In this document: positions 34,142 to 47,700 of the stretch, in pieces
How the letters are laid out: every line of letters starts with the position of its first letter
How positions within the stretch are numbered: position 1 is the stretch's first letter
Assembly: GCA_023935145.1 (NCBI GenBank)
Contig: CM043700.1
Location: forward strand, 136,248,828-136,312,827
Source of the DNA: Bretschneidera sinensis
Lineage: Eukaryota; Streptophyta; Magnoliopsida; Brassicales; Akaniaceae
DNA: 64,000 bases
Reading direction: 5' to 3'
Position numbers and translations under genes: made by a program
Notes under the pieces: model-generated
Database searches by the model: none
Told to the model about the DNA's origin: nothing
Seen by the model: the letters and a program-made list of their open reading frames with translations, nothing else

Positions 34142-35470
34142 TCAGTTAACAGCGCTACAGACACGTCTAATCTCTCCTTGTGAACCTGTTTTGACATCAA
34201 TTTGGCCCATCTTCACTATTGCTTCAGCAAAATCAACCTCAAAAGATGGCCCAGAACCAGATCTCATGCCATTGATATAGGACTCGAGTATTTGCTTTGT
34301 GTTTATGTCATCATAGAGCCTAGCGTCGGATGCTATCACAGCAAACCCATTCTTGATGTTGCCAAAGATGTGATTATCAAATTCGAATTCACTTCCCCAA
34401 TCAAGAGGTATTTTTTCATTAAACTCGTTAGGAGGGCATTTGGCCTTGAGTTGTGGTAGAAACTGAGGATCGATTGTTGGATCAGAGCCACCACCTGGAG
34501 TGAAATTGTAGAGTCTTTTTTGTATGAAGAAACAAGCAGTTCGCCCAATGGTATGTGCACCTGAAAAAATTGCATCAATGGGTTCTCATTTCTCAATGTC
34601 AAGTTAATTTTGGAAGAAAAAGAAGCGATTGTGAGAAGGAAAGAAAGGTATCAAATGGAGGGAAAGGAAAGAATCCCTCAATTAGCCTCAATCCAAACAC
34701 ACTATATGACTCAACATACCACCACTGAGAAGGACAAGATCTTGATCTGAAAGACCCTTTTCCTTGAATTTAGATTTGAGAAGCTGAATTGAGTCATCAG
34801 CCTCTGGCAAGTTGGATGCTAGTGACGCGCTTGAAATCCGTCCGTCTTTTCTACCAGTTGGGACCTTATAGAATGGTCCCTTAGCCTGCAAAATTACCAT
34901 AGATTTTGTTCAATTAATTATAGAGTATAAACTAATTAAAACTAAGAATATTAATTTTGCAGTAAAGATGTGTTAATTGTTACCAAGGACACAGCATCTC
35001 TAGCAGCTAAAGCCACAATGTCTGCACAAGAAACTACTCCAGGACAAACACCTTCCAACTCTGTTTTGGCTTTGCCTATTGTATCAAAACCTTCAACTCC
35101 TTGGTTACCGCCCGCATGTATTTCATCATTACTGCCATTGACTATCAATATTGATGCATCACAACCCTGAAATTAAATTTTAACAACCAATTAGTCAGTA
35201 AATTGTTGTATGCCCAAAATTTACTCTGTGAGAGAGAGAGAGAGAGAGTACTTCGACAAAGCAATCGTGGAATTGGAGCCTAAGCAATACGGCAGCGTTT
35301 CTGGGGTCATCAGCAATGGCTTGTTGAACGACCTTGCGGACAACAGATTCAGCAGTGGGGCATGTTTTGGAGTAGAAACCGACTTGAAGTTGGGCTAGTG
35401 AAGCACCTAGGAGATTATGGGTAACAATGATGGCAAAAGCTAAGGCCTTTAAATTGTAGTGATTGAGCAT
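34142..35470 (-). CDS. Secreted class III peroxidase, 328 aa (peroxidase 43-like)
   Basis: Four coding exons: 35470-35252, 35166-34984, 34885-34720 and 34560-34142, giving 328 aa. The start is the ATG at 35470 (MLNHYN); the frame upstream of it has no other ATG. A signal peptide of about 26 residues ends GASLA, leaving a Gln N-terminus. Distal catalytic Arg64 and His68 lie in LRLQFHDCF, the proximal haem-ligand His192 in SGGAHTIG, and GVVSCADIV plus paired cysteines are present. The C-terminus is [11 protein letters not shown]. The enzyme uses hydrogen peroxide to oxidise phenolics in the apoplast or cell wall. The four-exon layout is standard for the family. The wording is nearest to Arabidopsis peroxidase 43 from memory. 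The exon 1 donor (GTACTC) runs straight into a CT repeat. Confidence 0.93.
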
Positions 35471-35584
35471 TTTGAAAGATGAGAAATGCAATGAACAAAG
35501 AAGAGAAACAGATGGAATAGAAAGCAGACGAGAGAGAAGAAATTAAGGTTTGTTTAACATTTGGATGTGGTATTGATGGGAGCC

Positions 35585-35601
35585 TATATATATATATAAT
35601 A
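35585..35601 (-). promoter_or_regulatory. TATA region of the peroxidase gene
   Basis: An alternating TATATATATATA run lies about 115-130 bp upstream of the peroxidase ATG on the minus strand. That is a normal distance for a plant TATA box with a short 5' UTR. Confidence 0.55.
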
Positions 35602-38435
35602 GCAGTTAATTAGTGCCGCTGTGTCTAAAGGTGGATGCTCTTTGTTTTGTTGCATCTTACAACCTTAATTTTGGACTATTTTCTTCTTTAATTTAATAAA
35701 AAAAATATGTTGCTTTTTTTTAAATTTCTCGATTTTATGAATCGATTCCATTAGAGTTACCACAAAATCAAAAAAATTCACGAATAATTATAAGAAAATT
35801 AGTAATTGTATCAAAAAAATTAAATATCAATATTACTATTCTATTTTCTTGTGATTACTAGTATACTTTTTCAATTCTTTGATAACTCTCATGGTTCCAA
35901 CTTTGTGATATCACCACTCTTCTTTTAATTATCACCTTACAAACCAAAAATAGTTTTAAAATTAAGATGATAATTCCTGACATTATCTCCAAAATTGTCT
36001 TATACTATTTCTCCAAGTACACATTATATACACACAATATTTTTAAAAAAAAAATTCAAAAAAACCAGAAATAAATAAAGAACAATATATAATTATATAT
36101 AAGATTGACTAAACATGTTAATTCAAATATATATATATATATATATATCAAACTTTGGAGTAAAAAATTAATACCCATCTTTTATCACTCAAAAATAAAT
36201 AAATTAAAAATTATTTTTAAAAATAAAATAACCAATCACCGTTTAGAGTGTTAAAAATGTGTATAAATGGCTAAATTATTTTTGCCCTTGCCCTTTTAAC
36301 TGACATTATGTTGTCCAACATCATCCAATATTATAAGTTTATAACTTTTGTCCAATGGAATATGGAACCTAGCTAGCTAGCCAGAACACACGCTGCATTT
36401 TTTATTTTTTTTTTGACAGAAATTCTGGCTGCTTTTTATAAAGTAGGCAATGGATGATTTTCTGTAACTTAAATTAAATATATATTGCTTTATTAAAATG
36501 AGATAGTAGCATCTTCTGATTCAGCAACCTGCTAATTTTATCATGCAATTAAGTGTCACATGCAGTGAAAATGACGAGGTCATGTTACCATCCAAATCGG
36601 GGCATGGCCTTATAGTGGCACATACCGTCTTTAGAATTAGAAGGTATCAGCTGGCGGGAACTCCAGATCGTAACGTCTTTTCTTCTATCTGCAAATGTCG
36701 ATGAAACCTCGTTTTCTTAAGGAAAGTGACACATTTATTTTAAAAAGTTCTCTTAACTTTATTTGGTCAGTTTGAGAGGATAATATCAGTATGCATGGAA
36801 AGCTTGAACAAGCGCATGAAAAGCAAGCAATTTTTTGTCTTCGTGTAAACCATTTTGCCTGTACCCAACTGTGAAATAATGATTTATTTGCAGTTTTTTA
36901 ATACAAAGCCAATATATTTTATGAAAAATTATTACCTAGTTCGAATCTACGAAAAAAAAATTCATCTAATTCGTGTTCATGAAAGATAGATGACATAAGA
37001 GTCTATCATACTATTAAATTAAAAAAAAAAGTTTATTTGTTTCTCTCTTCTTATGTCATTAAACGATGAAATGAATCTTTGTACCATGTTCATGAACTTG
37101 TGCTAGACAAAAACTTTTCTCATAAAAGAAACATGACACAAGAGTTTATTTCATCCTTAAATGAAAATAAAATATTTTTTTCTCTATCTTTTCATGTCAT
37201 TTAATGGTGAGATGGATTCTTATATCATGTATATTTTATGGACATGAAGTAGGCAAAAACTTCTCACATTTTATACCAAAATAGTGATGAAGGAATTTAC
37301 TGTCCAGTTGTAAAATCATACTATAAATTTTCAAAATTTGAAAGATCATTTTGGTTTGGCAAAGCATTTCTCCAAATTTAATTAGATGCTTATTTTCTAA
37401 ATTTATAAACATAGTTTTACCAAACCATTTCAAGCCACCTATTATAATGCTTTTTTTATTTATAAATAAACAGTAACGAGGTCTTGGATTAGTTTTAAAA
37501 AAATCTAAGATTGAGGCTCTATGATTACAAGATCTCACATTAAACTATCATCGATGTATGAATTATTTGTCTGATTTATAAATTAATTATTTCTCAACTT
37601 CTCTTATCATACATATATAACGTCAATAAACACTAACGAAGACACAATCAACAATTGATAAATCAAATCAGTTTCAAACACACACTTCGGTATTACTTTG
37701 GACTGTAATATATATATATATATATACACACACTCGTAGTATGCACAGAATAAAAGCCAACATAAAGCTAAAGTTAATAGAAAGTAACAAAATAAAATAA
37801 ATATAATCACAATGAGATCTAAAGTTCTTGATTGTGATAAAGTTTGTTAGACAAAACACATGACAAAAGATAATGAAATCAGTCTCCACGCAAATTAATT
37901 TGAAGTTCTTTTGCCTATGACTCCCCTTTCTTGATAGCCATTAAATTTGAAATAGAGTTGGCTCAAATGCAAGCAAATTTTCAGAATCCAAAAATAGACC
38001 TCCCTTATGAAATCCTTATAATGTTGCCAATACCTGCAAGACCAGCATTGTCCAAAAAAGAGCCATCTTGTATCAAGTTCATAAATGCAGGGAGGCATTT
38101 ATTTAATAATAATAAGCTGCAGTGCCAAAGCAGGAGAGTGCAACCTATATCTTGAATAAATTACATTCGCGATCAAGATCAACTCTTCTGCAGTAAAATT
38201 TATGAAATAAAATTTACAATATTTTATTTTTATATATGAATTTAAATTTATTAAATTTTAAAATTTGGTAAGATTCTTTTATATACCGCATGTTTTACTT
38301 TATAATTTTTATTACGCTCTCTCAAAAACAGATTGAATGCAAAGCAAGCTTAAAAAAGATGGAATACAAATCGAGCAAGCCAACTTTGTCCATGCCTACG
38401 TCCTATTAACTCCATAAAAAGAGAAATCAATTTTT
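35602..38435. other. Intergenic AT-rich DNA with (TA)n tracts
   Basis: TA runs occur at about 36129-36148 and 37711-37726. A minus-strand block near 38100-38010 reads protein-like (CLPAFMNLIQDGSFLDNAG) for about 35 residues, but I do not recognise it and stops surround it. No supported gene was found. Confidence 0.35.
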
Positions 38436-38439
38436 CATA

Positions 38440-38540
38440 GTAGATCGTCCAATGCTTTAGCTCATTGGACGGACATTTTTACTCTCTGCTCCTTGAGTAG
38501 GGTTCAATTCCGCCCTCCCGACTATAATATCGAGAAAAAA
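38440..38540 (+). mobile_element. tRNA-derived SINE-like unit
   Basis: An A-box-like TAGCTCATTGG (38458-38468) and a B-box-like GGTTCAATTCC (38501-38511) are spaced as in RNA polymerase III promoters. The B box is followed by an A-rich run. The sequence does not fold as an intact tRNA cloverleaf with CCA-type acceptor pairing, so a SINE head is the better reading. Confidence 0.45.
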
Positions 38541-39384
38541 AATATCTATGACAGATTGACAGAAGCAAGTATTCATAGGGAAAAAAAGAGAGAAAAAAGA
38601 GTACACAGTACATCTTGATAGTAACATTCAACTTCTTTTTTTAGCAACACAAAATTTTACTAAATAGTAGAGCTAAGAGCCTCAAAGTCAAGATCATCTT
38701 AGATACCTTTTTAATTTAACGTATTGAAAAACCTTAAAATAGTAAGACTTCATTCAGAGGCTATTTAAGTAAAAAAAAAAACTTGTCTTAATTGCAAATT
38801 TCTTCTAAATTTATACGATCTTTACTCTCTTTCAAATTCAATTTGATTTTCATTAAGATCTCTATCATATACAGCTAAGGTGATTGAGCTTTTTGGTGCC
38901 AAAATTCTTTACACATCAATACTGATCAACCCTGCATATGAGAAATTAAAAAAACCAAGAAAAAAAACATAAGGGCCATTAATCTTATTTGTTAAAGAAC
39001 AAAAATACAACAAAACCCTGATATAAATCCCTACATCTCTGCATTCTTTATTTTTGTTTAGTTGGTTTCGAAATTTGGGGATTAAAGGCTTGGTTTCTAT
39101 TGTATTTTTGTTTTTTTTAATAGTTGGATTCAATTGTTCTTTCTCTTTTTTTTTTTTTAATTTCTCATGTGCAAGGTTGATCAGTGTTGATGCGATAAGA
39201 ATTTTAGCACCAAAGAGCAAGCGCGAGTTGCATGTAATGCTGATTTTGACGAAAATCAAACGGAATCGGACAGAAGGTTTTATTTCACCATTTTGTTAAA
39301 GTTGGAGGTTAACTTGCTCATTTTCAAAACTGAGGTCGAAATGTGCTAGTTAACTTTATATTGGGAGGAATTTCGCAACTAACA

Positions 39385-40340
39385 CTATATTTGGTATGAA
39401 CTCAAGTATAGAATTTAATTTATTTTCAAATGAATTGAAACTAGAATTCATTCGTAAATGAAATGAAATAAGAATTTATTTGTAAATGAACTTACATTTC
39501 ATTTTCAAATGAAATGAAACTAAAATTTATTTACAAATGAACTCAAATGAATTTTTATGTTTGGTGTTCGTATAATTGAAATGAACTTTGCATTTGAGAT
39601 CAACTAAGAATTTAATTCATTTTTTTTTTAAATTTTGCTTAATATCCTTAATTACATCACTTTTAATTCATTTAACATATAAATTTTAAGTTTTTTTTGA
39701 TATTATTCAACAAAATTAACACTATTTACCTTTTCAATTCACAAGATGAATTTATAATTCAAAAATAGAATCCAAATTTTTTGCTGGATAACATATGGAA
39801 ATTAAATGTTAATTTAACCATTTTTTGAAGAAAAAAAAATGTTAGTTTTACTTTAGTGTACATCAATTTGAATATAGTTACATATTCATTTTATTTTTAT
39901 AACCTATTCTTTCATATTTTTTCTTATTTTATTCTAAAATAATAAATAAACTAAAAGTTCGGTGTTTTTAACTAAATATAGATCAGGCAACCATGAAAGA
40001 TATAAATAAATGATGAACATAAATAAAAGAGAGAAAGGATGAAGAGAAAGAGAGAGAAGTAGAAAAGAGAAATGTAATTTTATCCATCTAATTTTATAAA
40101 AACTCATGTCTGGAATTCATTTGCAAATTTTATCAATTTTGTTAGAATTTGTCCATAACTAATTAAATTCTACTACAATTCATTTGAAAATGAATTCCAC
40201 ACGTTTATTAACAAACCAACACGTGATCAATTCATTTGTAAATGAATTGCACACTTTATTAACAAACCAAACACAACAACCTGTAGAATTCAAATGAATT
40301 TCATAAAAACTATGGAATTCATTTAAACCAAACGAATTGT
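39385..40340. mobile_element. MITE-like element with repeated CAAATGAATT motifs, about 950 bp
   Basis: The left end (ATTTGGTATGAACTCA) and the reverse complement of the right end (CGTTTGGTTTAAATGAATTCC) are imperfect inverted repeats. Between them, ATTCATTTGTAAATGAA-type palindromic words recur many times near both ends. A related, inverted partial copy lies at 18700-18910. No coding frame is present. Confidence 0.5.
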
Positions 40341-41188
40341 AAATCTAATAAAAATTAGCTTATTTTAATTTTCACCTAGGTTTTTTTTTTTTATAAAGGT
40401 GAAAATTTTTATTTATCCAAAAATACCAAAAAACAATCAGCAGCAATTGCTAAAAGAGAGAACAGAACTGAGCTAATCAAGCAATTTGGAAGAATTGTGA
40501 TTTATAAATTTAAAAAAAAAATTAATCATCTAAATTTAATTTCATCTCAAACTAAAAAAGAAAGAAAAAGAAAGTGTTATCTACTCCAGTTACTTCGTTT
40601 TTCCTTAATAGGGAGTGTATATCATAACCTTAAGCTCGGCACAACTACAAGTCTACAAGAAAAAGTTATTGAACCCTGAACCCTTGAATAAGAAACTCCA
40701 ACTAATTTTTGCCTCTCTTTTACTGATCATGACACCCAAAACCTCCCTCAGAACCTCCAAACAGAACAGCTGGCTATGATGATGTGGTGGAGATAGAGAG
40801 ATGGTGTCCATTTGACATTCATGAGCACGAGTCCCAGATCGAACAAACTAAGAGATGATGCATTTTGTTGCATTCTATGACGTATCAGAAGAAAGAAATA
40901 AGATGAAATAGGTTACAAACTACAGCTTGCAGCTATAATTAACATCCAGCAGTCAACAAGTCCAACAAATTTTCCCAAGCTTGTGCCTCATTGGTGACTA
41001 AGCTTGCACAAAGGCCGGGAGATATACTTGGGTGAAGTCTTTATCTACTGAAAGAAAAGAAAAGAAAAAGTAAAAAAAGCATAGTTCAGTGTTGACTCGT
41101 TGCAAAAACTTCTTGTCCAGCCATTGATGCTGAGATCTCATGTGATAGAAATTCATGCTTTAAATGGTGTCTTTGAAATTGGTGTTCT

Positions 41189-41225
<37 letters not shown>

Positions 41226-44200
41226 TAAGCTCAAAAATACTTTACACGGCGGGAAATAACACGAACACAGACTTGATATATATGAATGGGTATTATGATT
41301 CAAAAACTTACATTCATGAGTCTTGGGTCCAAAAACAACATCGTGAGAGTTACACGATCGTGATCACTTCGAATCAAGTTATGATATCACTTGTTAAAGT
41401 CGAGAGTACTTTATATAACGAAAGATCACACGAACACATACTTGATATATATGAATAAACATCAATATGATTAAAAAAACAGTTTATAAGATTTGGATCA
41501 AAACCATATATATAACCCACTTTCAATTTTTTTTAAATGTAAGATAATTCTTTTTATACAAATCTCTTCTTTCTTGCTTCCATCAGTTAGCCTCTTGCAT
41601 GTAAATCTCTTCTTTCTTTTCATGTCCTTTCACACGTACCAGCCGTTCACTGGAAATTATACAAATCTTTTTGCTAAAGTGATGCCAATTTTAGTTATCT
41701 CACTTCATTAATTATCACCCTGGCTTGCAAAAATAAAAACACCAAATAAAGAAGACTTTTGCGAGGTCGAATCTTCTTTAATTTAAATGGTGTAATTTTT
41801 GCTGTGATGTGTATTTAATTGGTAAAAGAAAAGAAAATAAGTGTTAATGACATCTTTGTTCAGGGCTTTAATGCGATATTTGAGAACCATTTTATTTGTT
41901 TAAAGTGGTTCTCAAAAGTCACTTTTATTTTATCGATATTTTTTTGTCTGCGTTCATAATCTAAGTAACACAAATTTTTTTATTTATTTAGTAAAACTCA
42001 CATGTTATAAGTTTTTTGATTGATAAAAACTTGAGAAAAACTCTCACCCAATGAATTCACTTTAATCCATTGCCCCAATACACTCAAATCCTATTCTCTC
42101 CCCTCTAAAATAGAAAATCTAGATTTAGAGTCACTTCTTTGGTTAGAATAAGAGAGTCTCTCAAACCATTTAGGTAACTCTCCAGATTTAAAGAATATTG
42201 AGATTGTCTTTTAGAATCCCTAAAGATCTTCACCGATTTGGAAACAGACAAATCAATTCAAAATAAAATCTTTTTCATTTCCTTTTTTTTTTATCCTCAA
42301 ATATTATTTTCATGATTCAAGGCAATACCCAACATAATTTTATGTTATAGATATAAATATATGATTATACACATGAAATATAAATATTTTTTAAATTTTA
42401 TTTTGTTAAGTGATTAAAAAATAGATGAAATTACGGATTTGTGGCTTAGGTTAAATCAAATTAAATAGGTGAATCCATGTGATTTGAAAAGTTACAATTG
42501 AATATGTTTTTCTTCTTCCAATATAAAAATAGTTTTATTCCGTTAACATCTCACACTTAATGTCAAATTTACCTCTCTTTATATATATAAAACTTAAGTC
42601 GTACGTAATCTCAGTACAAAACGCTAATCTATTCAACACAAAAAGAATCTCATATCTTGAAGAAAATTAATTTAAAAATTAAAAAAAAAAAAACTTACCC
42701 AATTCCCCTTTTTTTTTTGAAGAGTAGATTGTCGATTTTAAATCCTAACAAGTGTAATTAAGTATCCTATTAAGTCTATTATTGCACTCGCCCCCTTCCT
42801 CCACCTGTGTTTTGAGCCATCATACTTCATAAGCACATCTCTCTCCGTTTGCAACAGTGGTAGCCTCGGGAAATATTGAAAGAATTTGCTCCACAAAAAT
42901 TACCTTCCCTTTGTCTGTAAGTGCACTGTAGCAGTTCAATTTCAAGCACTGACCATTATCCAGATTTATTTAGTGATTATAATGGGCCCGATGGCCTGTA
43001 AACCCAATTCGATCCAACACCTACTTATTGCGAGCTTAAGAAAAATAGTCACGGAAAAAATATTCGAGCTGGAGGAGAGATCTCTGTCTGTGTGTGTGTG
43101 TTTGTGTGAGAATTTTGGTGTAATCAACCAATACTATTTAATTGGTAATGCAACATTTTTAGTTGAAGTCTTGGACTATATTATAATTGTTGGTGTCATT
43201 AAAAGTGTGTTTGGGTAGAAGATAATCTAGGTTTTAAAATCCGTTTAAAAATTACTTGTATTCAATCCGACCTGTGAAATCACGAATCAAGTCAAGCCAG
43301 CCATTGAAACCCACAAATGCTTAATTAAAACTAAATATAACCCACAAAAATGAACTTTGATTCTACTAGGTTCATCTTTTTTTTATAAAATATTTTTCAC
43401 ACAAAATGTTTGCAATCGGTGAATTTTTTCGTTGTCAATATGTAAATTGATTAATCGTGGTTTTAATGTATCTCGATAAAAAAAAAATAAAGCAATGTAA
43501 TTTATTCAAATACATATTCTTGTGGTAAATTCACACTTCTAAATTTTATCTTTATGATGTTTTTATTCTTCAATTAGACATAAACTTAATCACCTTAATT
43601 AACAGAGTTTATCTTCTTAAGTTTTATTTGACTTGGATTTATTGTCGTATTTTTTCTATAACTTGAATTTGATCATGTATTACCTTTTGAAGGTGTAAAT
43701 TACGCCTCATTAATTACTTTTTTTTTTGTCATTTTATAAGTGAATTGCGAGAAATCTTTCCATTATGTAATATTTTCTCAAGTCTAATTTAATGGTTTGG
43801 TTGGAGTGTTGATAATTTAATATATTATTTCAATTTTTCACAATGTATTGTTGTTCTTCTAAAATATTAATCATTAAAATTATTATTTTTATTTGATTTA
43901 TAAAATTTTAATAAAAAATTATTAATTTTCCGACCCTTATTTTTTCAAGCCTAACCTTAGTAAATTAGATCCATCAAGTCCGAATTTATTATTTTTATCT
44001 ACTTTAAGTTGCCTCAAAATACAATATTATTCATAAATTTTCTATTCTAAATTATTGTATTTTCTTTTTTTTATGGCATGACCGTAAATAAATTTCAATA
44101 ATAACATTACATATTTTTAATATAGAAATAATTAAATATATATATATATATATATATATATTTTCAAACCGAATTTATTGATTAATTTTCATTATTCAAA

Positions 44201-44255
44201 CCCTCATAATTTTTTGGGCTGGGCTATGCGGACGGACCAGCGGGCCGTTTATCAA
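40341..44255. other. Intergenic region upstream of SPT5, no supported gene
   Basis: Short frames (41493-41711, 42886-43218) have no recognisable family. A roughly 90-bp direct repeat with the core ACTTGATATATATGAAT occurs at about 41239 and 41409. TA runs occur near 41205-41225 and 44141-44161. A GGGCTGGGCTATGCGGACGG patch at about 44217 marks the approach to the SPT5 promoter. Confidence 0.4.
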
Positions 44256-44789
44256 CTCTACTATAAGATAACCACTCGTCAGAACAACAATTTTCTCTCC
44301 TCTTCTCTTTTACATCTCTTATTCATCGCGAGAGGTACGCTGCCACTGCGTCTCCGTCTAACTCGGAGATCCTAAGGTATATGACGGTGAATGTCAGGGT
44401 TTTTATTTATTTTCTTGCTCAAGTTAGGGTTTTTATTTTTATTATTTTGGTTAAGTCGTTCAGGTTTTGTGCGAGTTTGGCTATAATTCTCGACTCTCCA
44501 GTTGATTAATTGTTTCTTCTGAATTTTCAGTGAAAGTTGAGATGTGCTGGCTTTGTTTTCATACTACTTTGTTCAATCGCTAATTTGAGTGTCGGTTTGG
44601 TTGCTTCGAGGTGTAAGGAACTTAGCTGTTTGGCGAGGAGAGAGAGCAGAGAGGAAGGAGCAGTTGTGGGGATTGGGTCTTTCGTGTTTTGTGCGATTTT
44701 TTTTTATAGATACGGTGCCGTTTATAGGAAACAACTCCACATTTAGTGGCTTTTAATCAAAATCCCAAGCCCTAACCCTAAACATAGGG
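44256..44789 (+). promoter_or_regulatory. SPT5 promoter end and 5' UTR with probable leader intron and telo-box
   Basis: A CTATAAGATA word near 44260 may be the core promoter. CT-rich leader sequence follows. CCTAAG|GTATATG at 44376/44377 and TTTTCAG ending at 44530 are good splice signals, suggesting a 154-nt intron in the 5' UTR. A telo-box-like AACCCTAAA at 44774-44782 lies just before the ATG; such boxes mark genes of the transcription and translation machinery in plants. Confidence 0.5.
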
Positions 44790-47700
44790 ATGCCTCGTCG
44801 CAGAGTCGACGAAGACGAGATGGAGCCTGACGAGGAGGATTACGAGGAGCAAGCTCTTTACGAAGAAGAGGAAGAAGGGGAAGATGAACAGGAGGAGATA
44901 GGAGGGGCCTCGAGGAGGAAGAGGAGGAGATCGGAGTTCATTGACGATGTCGCTGAGGAGGACGATGAAGAGGAAGAAGAAGAGGACGACGATGATGAAG
45001 ATTATGGAGGGGGAAGAAAAGGAAGGCAAAAGGCGAAGAAGAGGGGCAGAGAAAACTTTTTCGATTTGGAGGCTCAGGTGGACAGCGATGACGAAGAGGA
45101 GGAAGAAGATGGAGACGATGGTAAGGATTTATTGCTTTTTTTTAATAAATATTTTGGTATTGTGGTTATTTTTTTGATAGCTTGGTTGGGTTGTATCTTC
45201 TTAGGTAATTCTCTGAAAATTCTGTGATTTTTATTTAAAATTCTGGGAAAGTTGGTTTCTCATATTTCATCTTAGCAGTCGTACAAATTTGATGCCTCAT
45301 GTGATATCAATGGCATTAGTCGAATTCGTTATACCCTCATAGCGTCTATCTACATGATTTACTGTTCTATGCTCTCGTTTCCTTCTACCTGGAGGTAAGG
45401 TGGTGCCTGATTGAGTGAATGCCCTGTTGGACATACTAATTGTTTAAGTTTCTAGGGTTTTAGGTCTAAGAAATGGGGGCAGGATTTTGTGCAAATTTTG
45501 GCTTAATTGTTTGCTCTGGTGGTCTTAGATTAAAAATATATTTTTTTTGAATTTTTTTAAATGATTACAGTTAACAATGAAACTGGAGTCACGAAAACTT
45601 CTCTGAAGATCTTTGTAGCTTGCATTTATAAGCCATCATACTGGCCTGATACATGTGATTTGGTAGCCATAGGAATAGTATCCTGATCATCTGTTGAGTC
45701 TCTTGGGGCATTTTTTTCTTCTTGTAAATAGAGGATGCTTCATTTCCTGAGAAAAGCATATATAGAAATCCATGAGTATTATCATTGTTAATGGTATCTA
45801 CTTTTTGATCTTTTACCTCATTTGCTCAAGACATTTTTCATGCTCTTGCCTAGATTAGCTCCCCTCCCAGTGAAAGAACTTTATGTCTGTAAGTGGGGGA
45901 AACTTTATTGTGGTTCTCCTGTCAGCTACTTGGCAATTAGCATGTGTCACATGGTGTGATTATTGCTGTTTCTATTGGATCTTATGATCTTATTTGATTT
46001 CTGATGAGCCCATTTTTCCACAGAATGGTGCTGATAAAATAATTCAATGTTATTGAATTTGCAGACTTCATAGTAGATGCTAGAGCTGACCTACCTGATG
46101 AAGATAGTAGAAGGATTCATCGCCGCCCTCTGCTGCCTCGAGAGGATGAACAAGAAGATTATGAGGCTATTGAGAGAAGTATTATAGATAGGTATAGTAG
46201 GCCAGAACCTACAGAATATGATGAAGAGGCCACAGATGTAGAGCAACAAGCCCTTTTGCCATCTGTGAGGGATCCAAAGCTGTGGATGGTTAAATGTGCG
46301 GTATGATTGTGTTTCTTTGGTGATTGTCATTTATGAATCTTTTGGTGATTTAAGTTAATTATATTGTTCACATTTATTCTTTTCCTGATGGGGGTTGCTG
46401 GACATAAAAGGTTAACTGAACTTTTGTTGGATGTATGTCAGATTGGCCGTGAAAGAGAGGTAGCTGTTTGTCTGATGCAAAAGTATATTGATAAAGGATC
46501 TGAGTTACAGATCAGGTCTGTTATTGCGCTTGATCACCTCAAAAACTACATATATGTTGAGGCAGACAAGGAAGCCCATGTGAGGGAGGTAAGTTTTGAT
46601 GATGTTTGCATAATTTAGCATGACTTACTGAATTAGGCTTAGCACTTCTATTTGAGTTTTATGGTTGCTTATGTGCACATATATTTGTGTTGATTCCAAA
46701 TTTTGAGGACTGATGCATTTATAATTCAGGCTATCAAGGGTATGCGAAATATATACTCTGGTCAGAAAATATCTCTTGTTCCGATAAAAGAAATGACCGA
46801 TGTCCTTTCGGTTGAAAGCAAAGCAATTGATATTTCTAGGAATACCTGGGTTAAAATGAAGATTGGGACATATAAGGGTGACCTTGCTATGGTATGATGC
46901 ATTTCCTCTGTATTATTCGTGATACTATTTCTCAGATTTCATCATCTGAACTTCAAGTTTTCCACTGACAGGTAGTTGACGTGGACAATGTGCGGCAGAG
47001 AGTTACAGTGAAACTAATCCCCAGGATTGACTTGCAAGCTCTTGCAAATAAGTTGGTATGACATTTGTTTCCTATTTATCAAGGTCTTACGTCTTGATTA
47101 GTATAATAGTGGACCTAATGATCATTACGATCTTATAAAAAAAAATAGTATACCTAATGATATTTCTATAGAAAAGTAGTAGAACTAAAGATAGAAATGT
47201 ATATTTTCTTGGAATTTATACGAATTAGCATTTATTTTATCCTAATAATGGTCACAGATAATGAATGGGCATAGTTCCATTAATCTTTGTTAGGTGAAAG
47301 AGATCACGAATGGTTGGTTTGCTGTTGACAGATTTTCTTAGGTCAAATTAGGTTGACCTCCCTTCTTGTTTGTCAAAACAAACAGACCCTCCCTTTTTGA
47401 CAGGTAAAATAACAAAGACCATCTGAAATTTAAAAATAACACAAATACTCCTTATCTGCCATTTTATGAAACACTTTGTTTCTACCATTAGTAAATCATT
47501 TGTTAAGCAAATGGATTATGATGATGTCATTATAAAATTCTGAAATATGGTGCAAATAACCATCGACCTTTAGTAAATTTGAAAATAATTATGCCAATTA
47601 GATATAAATATCAATAAAAATATAAATGTCTGGACGAAAACCAAAAAGGAAAAAAAAGATAAGGAAAACAAAAGAATGTAAATAGAAGTCATTTGAGCTA

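Noticed and set aside
38440..38540. A tRNA gene
   Set aside because: Box A and B words are present but acceptor and anticodon stems do not pair, so a SINE-like relic fits better.
44778..45029. Hydrophobic minus-strand frame opposite SPT5 exon 1
   Set aside because: It is the complement of the GAG/GAA/GAC-rich acidic SPT5 N-terminus, which always gives Leu/Phe-rich antisense frames.
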